From Gibbula magus (Eukaryota > Mollusca > Gastropoda > Trochida > Trochidae): 64,000 bases of DNA. The notes beneath the pieces are model-generated. The model ran no database searches and was not told where the DNA came from. It was given only the letters and a program-made list of their open reading frames with translations. The stretch's first letter is position 1. Each line of letters starts with the position of its first letter. This document shows, piece by piece, positions 34,601 through 48,500 of this stretch. Made by a program: the position numbers and the translations under genes. The stretch lies in assembly GCA_936450465.1 (NCBI GenBank), contig OW388289.1:77798593-77862592 (forward strand), written 5' to 3'.

Positions 34601-37600
34601 TTGAATAAATGTCGAATTCCTTGTGAAGATATTCTGAATAGTATGTGTTATATATATAATTAACACCGCCTTTCGTGTTTCCATGGAAACAAGAAAACGG
34701 AATGACATTATCCAAATTGTAGAAATTGATAGTACATTTAAATAACATTAAATGTATCCCATAATTATATTCGAATTTCGTTTATCAAACAAGTTACTTC
34801 ACTTATATAACAAATATTGGCATCTAAAATATCTTAGTATATTTCCGTCTTCCCGTCGACTTTCTAACTGCCAGTCTCAGGGACCAACAGTCACAGATAA
34901 AAAAAACCAGTCTCAAGCAATATTAACCAGTCCTAAAATATAAGCGTTATATGAAAACAGGAAGTCGGTGGGATTGTTAACATTGCATGACGATAAGTAT
35001 ATGAGTTATAAACAATATGTAGTAATTGCGAACGGACTTGTTATTGTTTATGCAAATGAAATGCTGATCAAATGACACAGTGACTGACTTTCAGTCACTA
35101 AGAATTTGAAATCAATCATATCAGTAAGAATTATACAAATCAAATTGTTAAATTGCAATATTTTAAAATAAAAACGTAATTTACAGCCCTTCGTATTTCC
35201 GACAATAGACGTCGGGCCTCGAATGGACGCCGGATCTCGAATAGACGCCGGTGGTATGACCGTTTGAAATATATAGACGCCGGGTCTAAATTACAGTCCG
35301 GGTAATAATATGTGCAAAGTTTATAAATGTAATGTATATATGTTCATGTATGCCTCTTCAAGATGATATTGTTCCCCTTCTATAATGAATAAATATCCAC
35401 CAAAACAAATTCATGTTCAAGAAAGTTTGTCATGTTTACATTCTTTAATTTGTAGCCACATGTTTTGTAAAGAAGTATTCACAATTTCATACATCCGAGT
35501 ATGCAATTTTTATTTTTACATCTGTTCAAATAGACATTGGGTGCTAAAATCGTTTTTTAAATATATTTTTGGCCCACAATATTTGGTATTTAAGTTTAAA
35601 ACATTGGAAAAGTAGAAATTTAATTAATTAAAGATATCCTCGACATAAATAACCTTCTTTGATTTAAATGTGTTGACGCGTCATTACTGTAGGACGTCAC
35701 AAAACAAGCCAAAACTGGCTTTTTGAGGCTTCTATCTCGTCTAGTTAAGGAGATTCCAAAACGACCATTTCTTAAAACTTGTGTTTCTCAGAGTTATGAA
35801 TAGATAATGTTTTGAAAATTCATATTTAGTATTGTTAGGTTCTGAAGACATGATGTAACGGTGTTTCATTCGCATTTATCGCCCGTCGATTGAAATATCT
35901 TGTATTTTGTATGGGGACGTTTCTTTTGCACGTGAGTTTATATATATATATATGTATATATATAATCTGGCATACATTTGCAAGAACTGTACGAATATAC
36001 ACCATGCCAGTTACAAGTCTAAATCATGTTAATGCTTTTCAAATGTTGTGCTTATATACAAACATTTCATCATTGATATTTTGAATCATACCCAAAATAT
36101 AATTCTGGTTATATTAAGCTGCATGACAGTGAAATCATAAAATCAATATGTCGATACTTCATGCAGTCAGACATCTCCCGAGCTATCCATGTTTAATGTA
36201 GGGGACGGCAGGTGAAAAAACTTCCAACATATTTGATTATTGGTTCGTTAGTCTGTCATATTTGTTATCAACTATTTAAGTTAACTAATTTAAGACTAAA
36301 AACGGTCTTTACTTTGTATCAGTAATGATATTTTAATATGTAAGTTTACTTTGGTCACTCTAACTAGGAAACCCTTGTCACCCCTGTATTTGGATGACTT
36401 CATGAAATTTGATTAACACTTTGATTGCTATTTTCTGCCTGACAGTAGACAGCTATGGCACATTAACAACACGTGGCTCATTTATTGTTTTATTTATTTG
36501 TGTTTTTTTTCTGAATAGTTAAAATACCAATATGAAATTAAGGACTTATAATTTAAGCGAAATGTGAGTCCCTCTTTGAAAATTCCGGTATTTAAAAGTT
36601 TACACAAAGGGAACACACACTAGCAAATAACCATTACCCAACATCCATTACTCGAAGCCACGTGTTCTTAAACGTATCAGTGGAGTTATCTTCTTTGAGA
36701 TATATCTTACAAGCTGGTGTTGGATTAAAGAAAACTTTAATTTAAAAAAAACAGCAGTGTTCATTTTAAAAGATATACATGCGACACATATAGGTTACAA
36801 TGATCTAAAGCCACGCACAGACATTGAGTTAGTTAATATACATTGATAACAGGACGTGCTTGTAGTAAATAGAGACTTTGTTGTCTTGTGTAGACAATGA
36901 GAAAAACTTATGAAGCTCAGTATGGTACATAAGGATTACAAATAACAAATACATCATTGTCACCGGAAACTAAATAAATGCATTTTGTTTTGACGTAGCA
37001 GTGCTAAATTGTGGTTTAATTTAAATTTAAAATTGGTACAATTCGATTGTTCTGGAATATGATGTCTTAAACAAGTAAAATATCATATCTTCACACTGCA
37101 TGCGCCACTCGTGAACACATATATATTCCTTCTTCACCGTCTGAAACATAATTGGTATTCTATAAGAAATGGCCTAGATCCTCTCTTTATTTACCTGAAT
37201 CTTCTGGCTCCAGTTTCGCGCATGTCTCTGCCGTCATCAGACTGGCCATGAAGCGATGGTTGGCACCGGGACTGAAGGCTGGGTGGGTGGCAGATACCGT
37301 GGCCTGGTTGGTGGATAGCGGGTGTTCCAACTCTCGCTCTATCTGGTCTTCTCGCACCTGCGCCGTATTGCGGGGTTGTCGTTCGTTCTGTACAGCTGTC
37401 AATAAAAATCGAAAGTTGTTATTTTTCATAATAAAACAATATTAGTAATTATTAATGTTCAAATATGTAATGAAATATTTAGTTTTTTAATCGTTACGCA
37501 TATGAGATTTTAAAATGATACACAATTATGTTTAAATAATACTAATATTTTACTACTACTAATATACAAATATTCTCTAATTCTTAACAGCAAATGAAAT

Positions 37601-40600
37601 ATGTTCTTATAAAATATTTATGATTATGTTAAACTATCTTAAGAGCAGCAGGCATAATGACATGTAAAATAATAGCAATGCTTTGAAAGGAGAAAGTATG
37701 AAAAGAGTAAATGTTTGGCCCATTAAGTTTTATTCAATTTTAAATTTGCGAAATTTTAGAAGCAATTTGAAAATTCAAAGATTTGCCTCGATGACACAAA
37801 TTTGTACATTAAAACTAGTTTAAATCCTTGTAACAAAAGAACATGTTATGAATACAAGACACTTTTTAAAAATAAAGGTCTACTGATATTGTCAAAACAC
37901 TGACACTATATAACCTGTACCCTTTCGTCACATCTTTATTTTATATGATACCAAAAATAACCCATTCTCATGCTTTGTCCTTTCAAATTAACAAACTTAG
38001 ATTTTGAGCTTTAATTTCGGTCAATACACCACTTCAGATATGACAATCATTGGAGCTAATTTGTTAAAGGGATTACGTTGGTTAACTTAGCGTACGGGGT
38101 CAGCGCGTCTGAGTGTACAGTTATCAATATAAATGAACCATAATAGAACGCGGGGCTTCAACCTGCAGTAATTCGCTTCTTAAATACTCGTGATTATTTG
38201 TAGAGTAATCATTCGGTGAGAGAGAGTTAAAATACAACGATTAGGTAGGGATGTGATTAGATATTGTTAACATTAATACACACGTTAAATGAAGAGTCTG
38301 TAAATGGCAGGATTTGAGTCGAAGACCCACTCGAGCAATTGGCGCATATGGCGCTAAGCCGAAGGACAAATCACTTGAAAGAACAACTAACATGAGTGGT
38401 AAGGTCAGAAATACTTCCGCGGAATTAATGCGCACATAACACTTGACATTTTGAGAAATCATCATAATTGACAGCGACCGGGATGTCGAAATAAAAACAT
38501 TTGTATTTTTCTAGGAGGATGAATCCGTAATTCCATCATTTGATTCCGCTTTTTAATTTCCCTGGTCACGTGACAAGCACACTTCTTGCTCCAAGTCGCA
38601 AATTAGATCTTGCACGAGGAGGATTTAACGTTTGCAGAAAATAAAGTTAATTCCTAATGTGATTTCCCCTTCAATGCGTTTACCTTTAGGCGGGGGAACT
38701 ATTTTCTTGAGTGGAAGGGCGATAGCTGAAGTGAAGATAAATTTAATCGTTGTCACGTGATCGAATCAATCCGCCAGAACGAGATATTTTGATAAGGAGG
38801 TTACCATATGTTTAACAAATAAATTAACAAAAAAATTATTGTCAACAAAAAATCCGAAGAATATCGAATTCGTTTTAACCTTTTGTCAAATGTCAATCAT
38901 TAATTGATAAAATAAGATAAGATTAAAATCCTCCACGATTTTCCTACATAATATTACAACATGTATACAATTACATCAAAGAAGGGAATACATTTCTTTC
39001 GAAAATATGTTTTGCATTTTATTAATATGAAAGTATTGAAAGCACAAACCATCTTTGTTCATGCCCATTGTGAGACATTTCTTGAGTCGACAGGCCTGAC
39101 ACTGGTTCCTGTGGGCCTTGTCCACGTTACACAGTCCTGTACCAGCCTGGCATCTAGACGGCGGCAAATAATCAATTTAGCTTATAACAAATATGTTATT
39201 TAAGTGTGCGATTAAACGACATTGGAATAGTTTGTGACATTTCGTGTCGGATTTTAAATGATAATGTAATTTCTTTGTTGATAGTGACTATTTAATTTTA
39301 CTTATACATTGTATGTACTTCAAAAATGTATTTTATGCATTTGTTGAGGTTTTTTTTATATGAGTTTGGTGTTGCTACAGGTAAAAATATTTTATTGTGT
39401 TATTTAACTTCTGGTCTTCTCATCATTGCGTGAGGAATTGCTGTATTAGTTTTCGAATATATTTTATCACATTAAATGTACTTCTCTATTTTCAAAGTCA
39501 TATATATCAGTTACCTGTTTGAAGTAATCATAACTAATAATCAAATGTATTTATTTTCATTAATCATCTGGGGTTTACCATTTAAATGAGCTTATTGATT
39601 ATGAAGTATACTGGTCGTTAATATTCATCAGTTGTACAAAAGGATTAAGTTAATTTTTAAATGTGCCTTCTTCTCACTTTCTGTCAATATGAATGGTTGT
39701 ATATACATATGTTATAGTGGGATTAATATTTGCCAAATGGTATCCTAACGTGTGCATATTATCATTTGGCTGTTAAGTTATTATCAATGCTTATGAGATA
39801 TGTCATTGAAATATTTAATAAATTCATGTTGTTTGTCAATCATGTATAATAAATTATATACTGGGTGACTGGCTATTATTTTTTTAATTAACTTTGTATA
39901 TTCCTGGATATTTAAATGTTCATATAACCAATACATATTGATAAGCTTTTACAATCAAATGTTGCAAATAATTGTCTTTAACAATATCTTTTATATATAA
40001 ATGGATACAAATAATAGATACTATATATGGATAGATACATGTATATAGATATATATATTATATACAATGTAAATACCTGTAAATAAGTTTTCTTCTGACA
40101 CTTCTCTTGAAGAAACCACTGCAACCATTACACGCCAGAATACCGTAGTGTTTGCCGCTGGAGGTGTCCCCACAAACGACACACAACAAACCCGGGCAGG
40201 GCTTCTTCATCGGGCCACCCCCTGGGCTAGGGGAAGAGCTCCGTCCTGACCCCGGGGACGACACGGAGATGTCGATAGTCGGGCTGAGGAGCGGGGAGGA
40301 GGTGGCGCACACTGTAATGGGGGATCCGTGGGGGGACAGGTGAGGGGAGAGGCGGGGCGACATCTCCGGGCTCAGGTCTGCAACAAGAAAATGATTTGTA
40401 TCCTTAGAACAATGCTATTTACAACAATCGTACATACTGTAAAGGACGAAAACTATTTGTTAATTTTGTTAAAATGAACTCGGAAGAGAAATATCTTGGT
40501 TTTGGTTCGCAATAAGAGAATATGAATGAGAGTCGTGGGTTACGTTGGAGGATTTGCAATTTAGAATACTTACTTTATTTACAATATATTTTATAAATGT

Positions 40601-43600
40601 GTTACACATCCGGCAGGGATATTTCCTTTTTTTGTCAGTTTTGACTTCTCATGAATGTTTTCGTGCATCATTTATTGAGTCAATATAAATTGTAGGTAGT
40701 GTTTAACAAACACAAAACAACAAAACTTTAGCCTTAGTCTTGGTCTTTATTCTTATAATCCTTGTTTTAATAATTGCTCTATATTTGACCCCCTAACCCA
40801 AACGAATAGAATATTCCATTCCCCTTTCCATTGATAAATAATAAAATCTAATAACAAAAACTCTCCTATCTTATAGATTTATCAAAATAGTTTTACGAGA
40901 TACTTAGTGTGAGTCATATATAGATGTATTGGTGTGTATGTGTTTGAAAAGAAAAACCTATTTGTTATTTGTATTCACTTATGTAAATCCTCCAAATCAC
41001 TAACATATAAGCCTCGAAATACATGTACATATATAACTCTAAACAAATTAAACCGTATATTAACACGCACGGTTTTAGTTTAATAACCATGACGAGGTCT
41101 CATTTCAGAAGGGCGTTGGATACTAAAAAAAATCTAAATTAATAAATGTGTAGGTAATCTGAAGACTTTTCCACATTTTCTTACTACTAGCAGCTAGCCC
41201 AAGATAAATCACAAAGAACATATTTCCTGTTTATTTACGTCACATTGAGAGAATGCATATCGATATATTAGAAGAACTCGCTAATGGAGACAGCATGTGC
41301 AATCACCGTGTACATTGACAAATAGGTTTTAAACGGGTAAAAGAGAAAGTTGTAGAAGAAAGCCACAACAGCGAGGCGCACTCTCCAGTAATTGCAAGAA
41401 AAGTCACATTTTAATAAAGCTACTCGAGGTAAAAACGATGTACTTGATTTCACATAACTGACAAGTATCGCCTAACTTTGTGCCACGTTTTTGACGATAA
41501 AAAGCAAATTGTAACTTGGAGAGGGAAACTCTCAAAGTTGATACGATACTCCACAACTACGTCATTAATTCTGTCAAAGGGGGACAGCCTAGTTGTTAGA
41601 TCACTTTCGCAAACTTTTTCCTCAACTTGGAATTGTCAATTTCACGCAAAATCGATTTTATGTTCGTTTTAGAAAGCGAGAAAATTGACGTGTGAAATCG
41701 TGATCTCAAAGGGGAGAAACTGCAAGATGCAAAAGGCGGTGCCAAGTCGATGGCCATATTGGCGCACGACCACAACTCATGATTTACCCCCCGTTAGTGT
41801 CAGCATCTATTGCAAAGCGATAGATTTGTGAAACCGTTGGCGTTAAGAACTTTTGAAAAGAATCTCCAAATTTTCAAACTATGTTGCCAATTTCTCATCA
41901 TCCAAATATCTCTTTAGACATTCCCCCATAAATAGTCTTAGACGTTTTACAGTTTTTCTAATGCTACAAATGAGGGAGGGCTGCTCAATTCGACTGCAGA
42001 GAAATGAGCTAATGGCACGGTGTAAATCATCAGCGGTGTATCCAGCATGATACTCTCAGAGTCAAATGCAATATCCTGATTAAATTGTCCGAATTTTTAA
42101 GGAAAATTAAACCACATGAGAAAGTAATGTTTATTTTTTCCATCTTTAGCATTTAATTGGCAGATCTATTCTTCAATTGTTGAAAATGTAACAATCAAAC
42201 TTGTATGACAAATGCGACAAATTTAGATAATTGTGCGTTTGTCAGTTTGCGCTAGATACCATACAGCATCCTACATTCAACTGTCAGCTTGTCATCTCTG
42301 ATATAATAATAAAAAGTAGTTTATTTCTGTGTCATGAGTATTACAAACTCCGGGACTTCAAATCTTTAACAGTCAATTAATTTTATTAATAACGCAACGC
42401 GCTTAATTAATGGGTACCAGTAGATTGGGGGGAAATAATGTTAAAAAGAAATGTTAATTTAATATTTTCAAGGGAAACTGTTGCAAAGTTTATTTGAACA
42501 GAAACATATTTGATATATGTTTTTCAATATAGTAAACTTCTGTTAAATATTTATTCTTGAATATGATAAGTGTAACAACTACATTCATGAATGTGATCAG
42601 CTTTGAGTTATGCCCATTTCATTCTTAGACATGATTTCCAAATCCACCACGTGATCAATAAGATCTACATAATGGCAATGTGGAAAGGGGAACGTTGACC
42701 TGAATCCCCTCCCTACCTGAGACGTCGCATGCAGTTCACTATTAATCTTTCCATAACAGTAATCTTTGTTGTCCAACGTTTGCTAAATGTTGTCTTGGGA
42801 AAATGCAGAGAATGACGTCACGCGAAACGACCGCAAATCACTTGTCCTCCGAGAGAACGTATGAAAGAGATAAGAGATTACCAACCGATAATGATTGAAT
42901 CGGCTTATGCTTTTCAGATTGGCCGATTACAATATATAATTTCCGCTCGCTTTCAAGATTTCATTATTGTTCGTCTTCAATCGCGTTCTCGGTTGGAGAT
43001 CAAACCCGGTGACCTATAGCAATTAACAAAATGGGATCGAAAATGCTCGTTTACGGGCTCGGTATTACTACACCTTTAATCAGTTCACCTGCAATTTGGC
43101 GTTTCTTGATCGAAAAATTAAATTTTCATGAAAAGAGACCACTGTTCTCGTAACAAACGAGAAACAACGAGAGCAAAACGCGAGCAGAAATGCCACGTGC
43201 TCCGAGGGAAAGGTCATGACAAAAGAGCGCGTGCAGCACGCATCGTATAGAACAACATCGCCGTTTGTTCATCGCAACTAGTCGTTAGGTTACCTTGATG
43301 AAAAGAACCTATCATTTCCGGTGTTTGAAATCACCTTCTTCACTAATAGATCCGTCGATGAAGAATGCCCGGGCAATTAATCTTTGAAATCGTTTGATTC
43401 GAGCGATAACGGGTCGTGGTCTGGCGAGGGAATTGCTATTGGTGCACTATGCTATCGCCTAATCATCTTCATCAATATTTGAAACAAACCTGGTTTAATT
43501 TGTATTTTCCCGCACGATTACCCCTTTAGAAGATGGCGGGCGACCGAAACATGTGTTGTGTGGGCTCGTTTTCCCACCTTAAGGCGAAGAATCTGATGTG

Positions 43601-45536
43601 AGTTCGAAACATCTGGCAACATTTAGATTGTTTGAAAGCCATTAGAAACTATCACGACTGTTTCAGATATGAATTAAAAAGCAAATAGCGCGGCTTCACG
43701 GGACACGTTCATAAATACATGTACTTCATAAATACATGTACTTAGGATTCGTAAAAAAGTAGGCAATGTTAGTATACTTCAATACTGATATGATCAAATT
43801 GTCTATAGTTCCATGAAATCAAGTATATTATTTACTTAATAATAATTTAAAGTAATGCATTTGACGTTATTTGATGTACAATAAAGTACTACTTATGGAT
43901 CTAAGTGTAAATAGCATGTAATTTGGATATCGTTTCGACGTCATTGGCATTAATTCAACTGCACTGTCAGGTTCATAATAATAATGAGGATACTTATATC
44001 GCGCTGAACTCCACAACACAAAGGGCCATGCTCAAAGCGCTACACACATTATTACCCTGGTGTAAGGACCAACTTCGTTCCTTTTTCATTCTCAACTCCC
44101 TTGGGAGTATGCAACCTGGGCTGCCAATTAAGGCGCTCGAAGGTTATCTGTCACATTGCCTGCACTTCCAAACCAGGTACTCAATTGTACTGCTGAGTGA
44201 ACAGAGGCACATTTCGAATAAGTCCCTTGCCCAAGGTGACACCACGAGCCTCTCAACTCATGTCTCAGTGTGGGGCAGGGAATCACCCTTCAAACTCTCA
44301 GTTTTCATTCAACAATGAGGCGGGTAACCCACTCATCCAGCGAGCCACGCCCGTTGTTGCTGAACTTAACTGATAGCAGTCGACTGAGCTATGCACAGGA
44401 CCACGTGCCACCACGTGGATACGATATTCATTCTCAAACTTAGCATGTGAACATCAGGTTCAAACTTTGGCAAGATGGCATCGACAGAAGGGGTAGGATT
44501 GTTCAAATTCGCAAATTTATTAAATGGGTATAACATAAAATGTATATTTAATGTTTGACGCTGTTGATACTTTTTGAAACTTTTACAGAGAATACTAAAC
44601 TAACTTGTAAACTAAAAGGTTTTCGAAATTTTGACCTCTAGTCAATTCAATTTGTGAACAAATTACATGATGTTCATGATGTAATAAGATAGGCAAGTAG
44701 GTGAACACACTTTCAAAATGCAACTGGATAATGTTCAGTAACATATACCGTTGAGAAAATATGTATATTCACATGATGTATATGTTGGTAATGTTTAATC
44801 ACATACTTTGAACGCTAACGTGATTCCTAAAGCAAGTCTTCATACCATATTCGACACTTAATATATGGTGTTGTTGATCTTACCATCATTTATAATTACA
44901 AATGTATTATGGTCATCTACATCGCCATCATCATTTATCACCAATCACAATCATCATTTACAGAGTTATAAAATAAGATATCTAGAAGCTGCTCAATCAA
45001 CACAATAGTTATTTTTATAAATTACTTTATATTTGGTGTGTGTGGATCAAGAAATATTGATAAATAGTGAAAATGTTGGTGGTCCTTCACATGATGAATA
45101 TCTCCAAATACTATGCGTTTACTTGTATGATTATGAAAATGAATAAGGTAAGATATGTATGTTATTAAAAATAAACACTAACCTAACTCAATTCATTATA
45201 TATGACATCTCAACATTTTGTAGTTGTAGACACTCTTCAGGGGATGCATTCCACACTCTGCCATCTGTCCCACTTACAATAATATTAGTATATCAAAAAT
45301 AACAATCTACCATCTTTCCTCCACGGAAATGTCGTTTCAACAAATCCAAAACTGATGAACTATTAATATATGATGGTTCATAATTACATATTTAACTCAC
45401 GTAGATTCCCAGATCTTAAATCTTTGGTAAAACAAATATGTTTCACCATGAATAGTATGTGTGATGAGAATAAATGAACTCTGTCTCTGTGCATGTGTTT
45501 TAGTCGCATTTATTCTTAAAAGTCATCAATTAACAA

Positions 45537-45580
<44 letters not shown>

Positions 45581-48500
45581 AAATAAAAAATACACTATTT
45601 GTAACATCAAGCTTATAAAGAGTGAAAAAATTAAAATTGCTCGCAATCGATCGTTCACATTTATTCATACTTAAACATTTCATACATCGGAAAATTCATA
45701 TTAGTGTGCAGATGGGAAGTAGCAACTATCACGTATTAATCTCCTACGTATCATTCTACCTAATACTGATGATGGAATGACGTTTTAGCAATTGTGTACT
45801 CGGATATGCAATGACTCAATAACAGCATATTTTCCGTAATCGAGTAAAGTACCAATTATCTAACGTAAACCATGAAGAAATTAGTCCTGGCATTTAAGTG
45901 AAAAAGCTCTGTCAAATTTCCTGAGATGGTTTCACAATACACATCAATAGTTTTAATGACGGAGGTAAAGAAAGAATATGTTCTCATTAAATTGTAAGTG
46001 AAATTTAGTAGGATAAAACAAATACATTTCCGAAGAGTAAAATATGTCGTACTATTTTAGCTATAAAAGTACACAGCTCTGGCCTTTGACGCTTTTTATC
46101 AAAGGTAAGTGGCATACTTGTGTCTAGTCATCTGTGATGGAGAGCTTGTCAGGAAATCATTTGCGAATCATTAGAGAAAGATATCTCATAGACAAGTTCT
46201 GTGAAAAACACCGAACGAAACATTTGAACTTAAATTAAAAACATAATTGGAATATGATTGCATGTGTTTTTGAAAACGCCCCTGCTCGAGGACAGTGCCT
46301 CTCTTAAAGCCAGGCGTATGTGTCATTGCAATGTTAGCCTTTACCCGATGCTATTGACATGCAAAAGACATGAACTTAATGCCATTGTCTGACTCAGGAG
46401 ACCTGTTAAACACCTGCATTTCGAGTTCTTGAATTCTCGTTCAGTCCAAATGCGGCCATTTTATTTGTTGACGACCATCGGTCACTTCAAAATTTAATTT
46501 CATCCTCAAAAGAAAATTATTTGCTTGTGGGATAAGAAGTATTGTTGATGTCTCGTTTGAAGAGATTGGAGATCAGCCCGGAGAGATGACCTGTACACCC
46601 ACTAATAACGCCAGCATTTGCCAACAATAAGAAACATTCATACGGAATATTTGCTAGGACGGGGGTTATTTGTTTGTGTAATGTAACTTGTTCATATCAG
46701 AGGTGATAGTTTCTCTTTGAACCTCCTGATTAAAGTCAAACAGATTTTCCAAACATGTTTGTGTCTGTATATTCATGTGATGGTTAAGCCCGTGTGGTCT
46801 ATTGGGTGTAATTTTAAAAAGCTTCCGCGAGATTTAGGCAGCCTTTGCTGCTCTCTCACGAGATGAGCAAACTTCAAACAGTCTGATCTCTGAATCCAAA
46901 TTGAAAACCGAAATTAGCATGGGTTTCATCTCGTGCTTTCTGTTCATTTCTAATTCACGAGATAAGCAGCGTGTTTATTCTATGCTTTGTGAAATGGAGT
47001 ACAGTCGCGAATCACAGTCAAATGTCAAGTCAGTACCCTATTGAGGGAGGCAGTGTCCCGGCTCTATCTTGTACCCGGGTAATATCGCGGGGCTCTGCTC
47101 GCTACATGAAAGGGAAGGGAAGTTCAGCTCTATTAAAAACACACCCCTGTCATTTATTATCCTTTTCTTCTCGTTGCACCTCGATTTCGTCCTATTTGCC
47201 ATAGAGCTCACAACAAACGCGTGCACAAAGCCGATCTTGTGTACTGATTGAATTAACTGTCTCGTCTAGTAGTGTTATTCATAGCCGTCCTTATGCTGTG
47301 ATAATGGAATTAGACATGGCAGTAAAAGTAAGATAGGGCACTAATCTTCCTCCATCCCATTGTCACACAATCTCCCAATGATTCCCCCTTTAATGTAATT
47401 GAAATCAAGAACGCACTGTCCTCTCCTCGCTCCCCACTCAAGCCCTCTGTGTTGACAGAGCGAGGGACGAGCCGTGGAGATGTCCTGTGTCGTTGCCTTT
47501 TGGTCCCCGATTAAACGTACCCGGTAGAAGGACCAAATATACCTAGCTTGCCCCCTTTTACAGAATTTTACACAAACACGCGACACTGAATACCCCCATA
47601 AGCGTTTGATCTGGGAAGAAGAAGCAGGATAGACAGACGGTCACAATACATCAAAGAATTCAGTGTTGAATATAGCGCATCCCTCCTATGAATGCTAATG
47701 CGTGGGGAACATAGGTATGTAGGTACAGTCATGTAGTACACCTATACGAAAAGCTACCTGTTTTATACATACACTACGCACAGACTTGCAGGGGATTCTG
47801 TCTGGAAAGACGGACTGTCATTAGGACATTTTCCCAAATATTGGAGTGGATTGATCAGATATCGTTATATTTGTAGCCATTTAGATAACCGGAGTTAATT
47901 CGAAAATATAACTTAACTTTATTTGGAACATGAACTTTCATCTGAATGCAACTTACACGTACACCTTCATCTTAATCATCTATATTTAAGTCAGGGGAAT
48001 TTCATTTTGAAAAACAATCAAGATGAGGTGAAGTGATTTAGGGTTTAATGCCACTTTCAAGAGTGTGTCACCTATAACACGTCTGCTAAGACATTGTTGC
48101 TATGTATTGCAGTGAAACCTGTGAACATTGACTGAAACTAGTTGTGCTGAATTCAATGTAGCATTGCATGAAGAACAGTTCTCTACAGCGGACAAAGGTG
48201 TCGAGACCCTAGCGGGATTCGACCTCCGAACCTCTTGATCCGAAAGAGACAAATAAGTTAAGTTTATTATAACATATGGCAATACACATTGGTCACAGGG
48301 AAACTTTTGAGGATGAGGAGCGTCAGTGTTCAATGATGACGGAAACTCTAACGGGGACAGATGGGTTATCTCCCCTAAATGGATATTGTGACAACAAGAA
48401 ATGAAAGGAAGTGTGTTCTAGCAATGTAATTTATATAACATTTAGAAGGATACAGGTGTCCAAATACTCACATATCTGATGAAAAACTTGACTTGTGTAC

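Noticed and set aside
38285..38365. tRNA-like blocks on the minus strand (TTAGCGCC and TTCGACTCAAATCC)
   Set aside because: Box spacing and arms do not form a tRNA, and no SINE body was recognised.
43923..44318. 131-codon plus-strand frame
   Set aside because: Antisense to the SINE at 43973-44355.
48180..48255. B-box-like GGTCGAATCCCGC on the minus strand
   Set aside because: No matching A-box at proper spacing.
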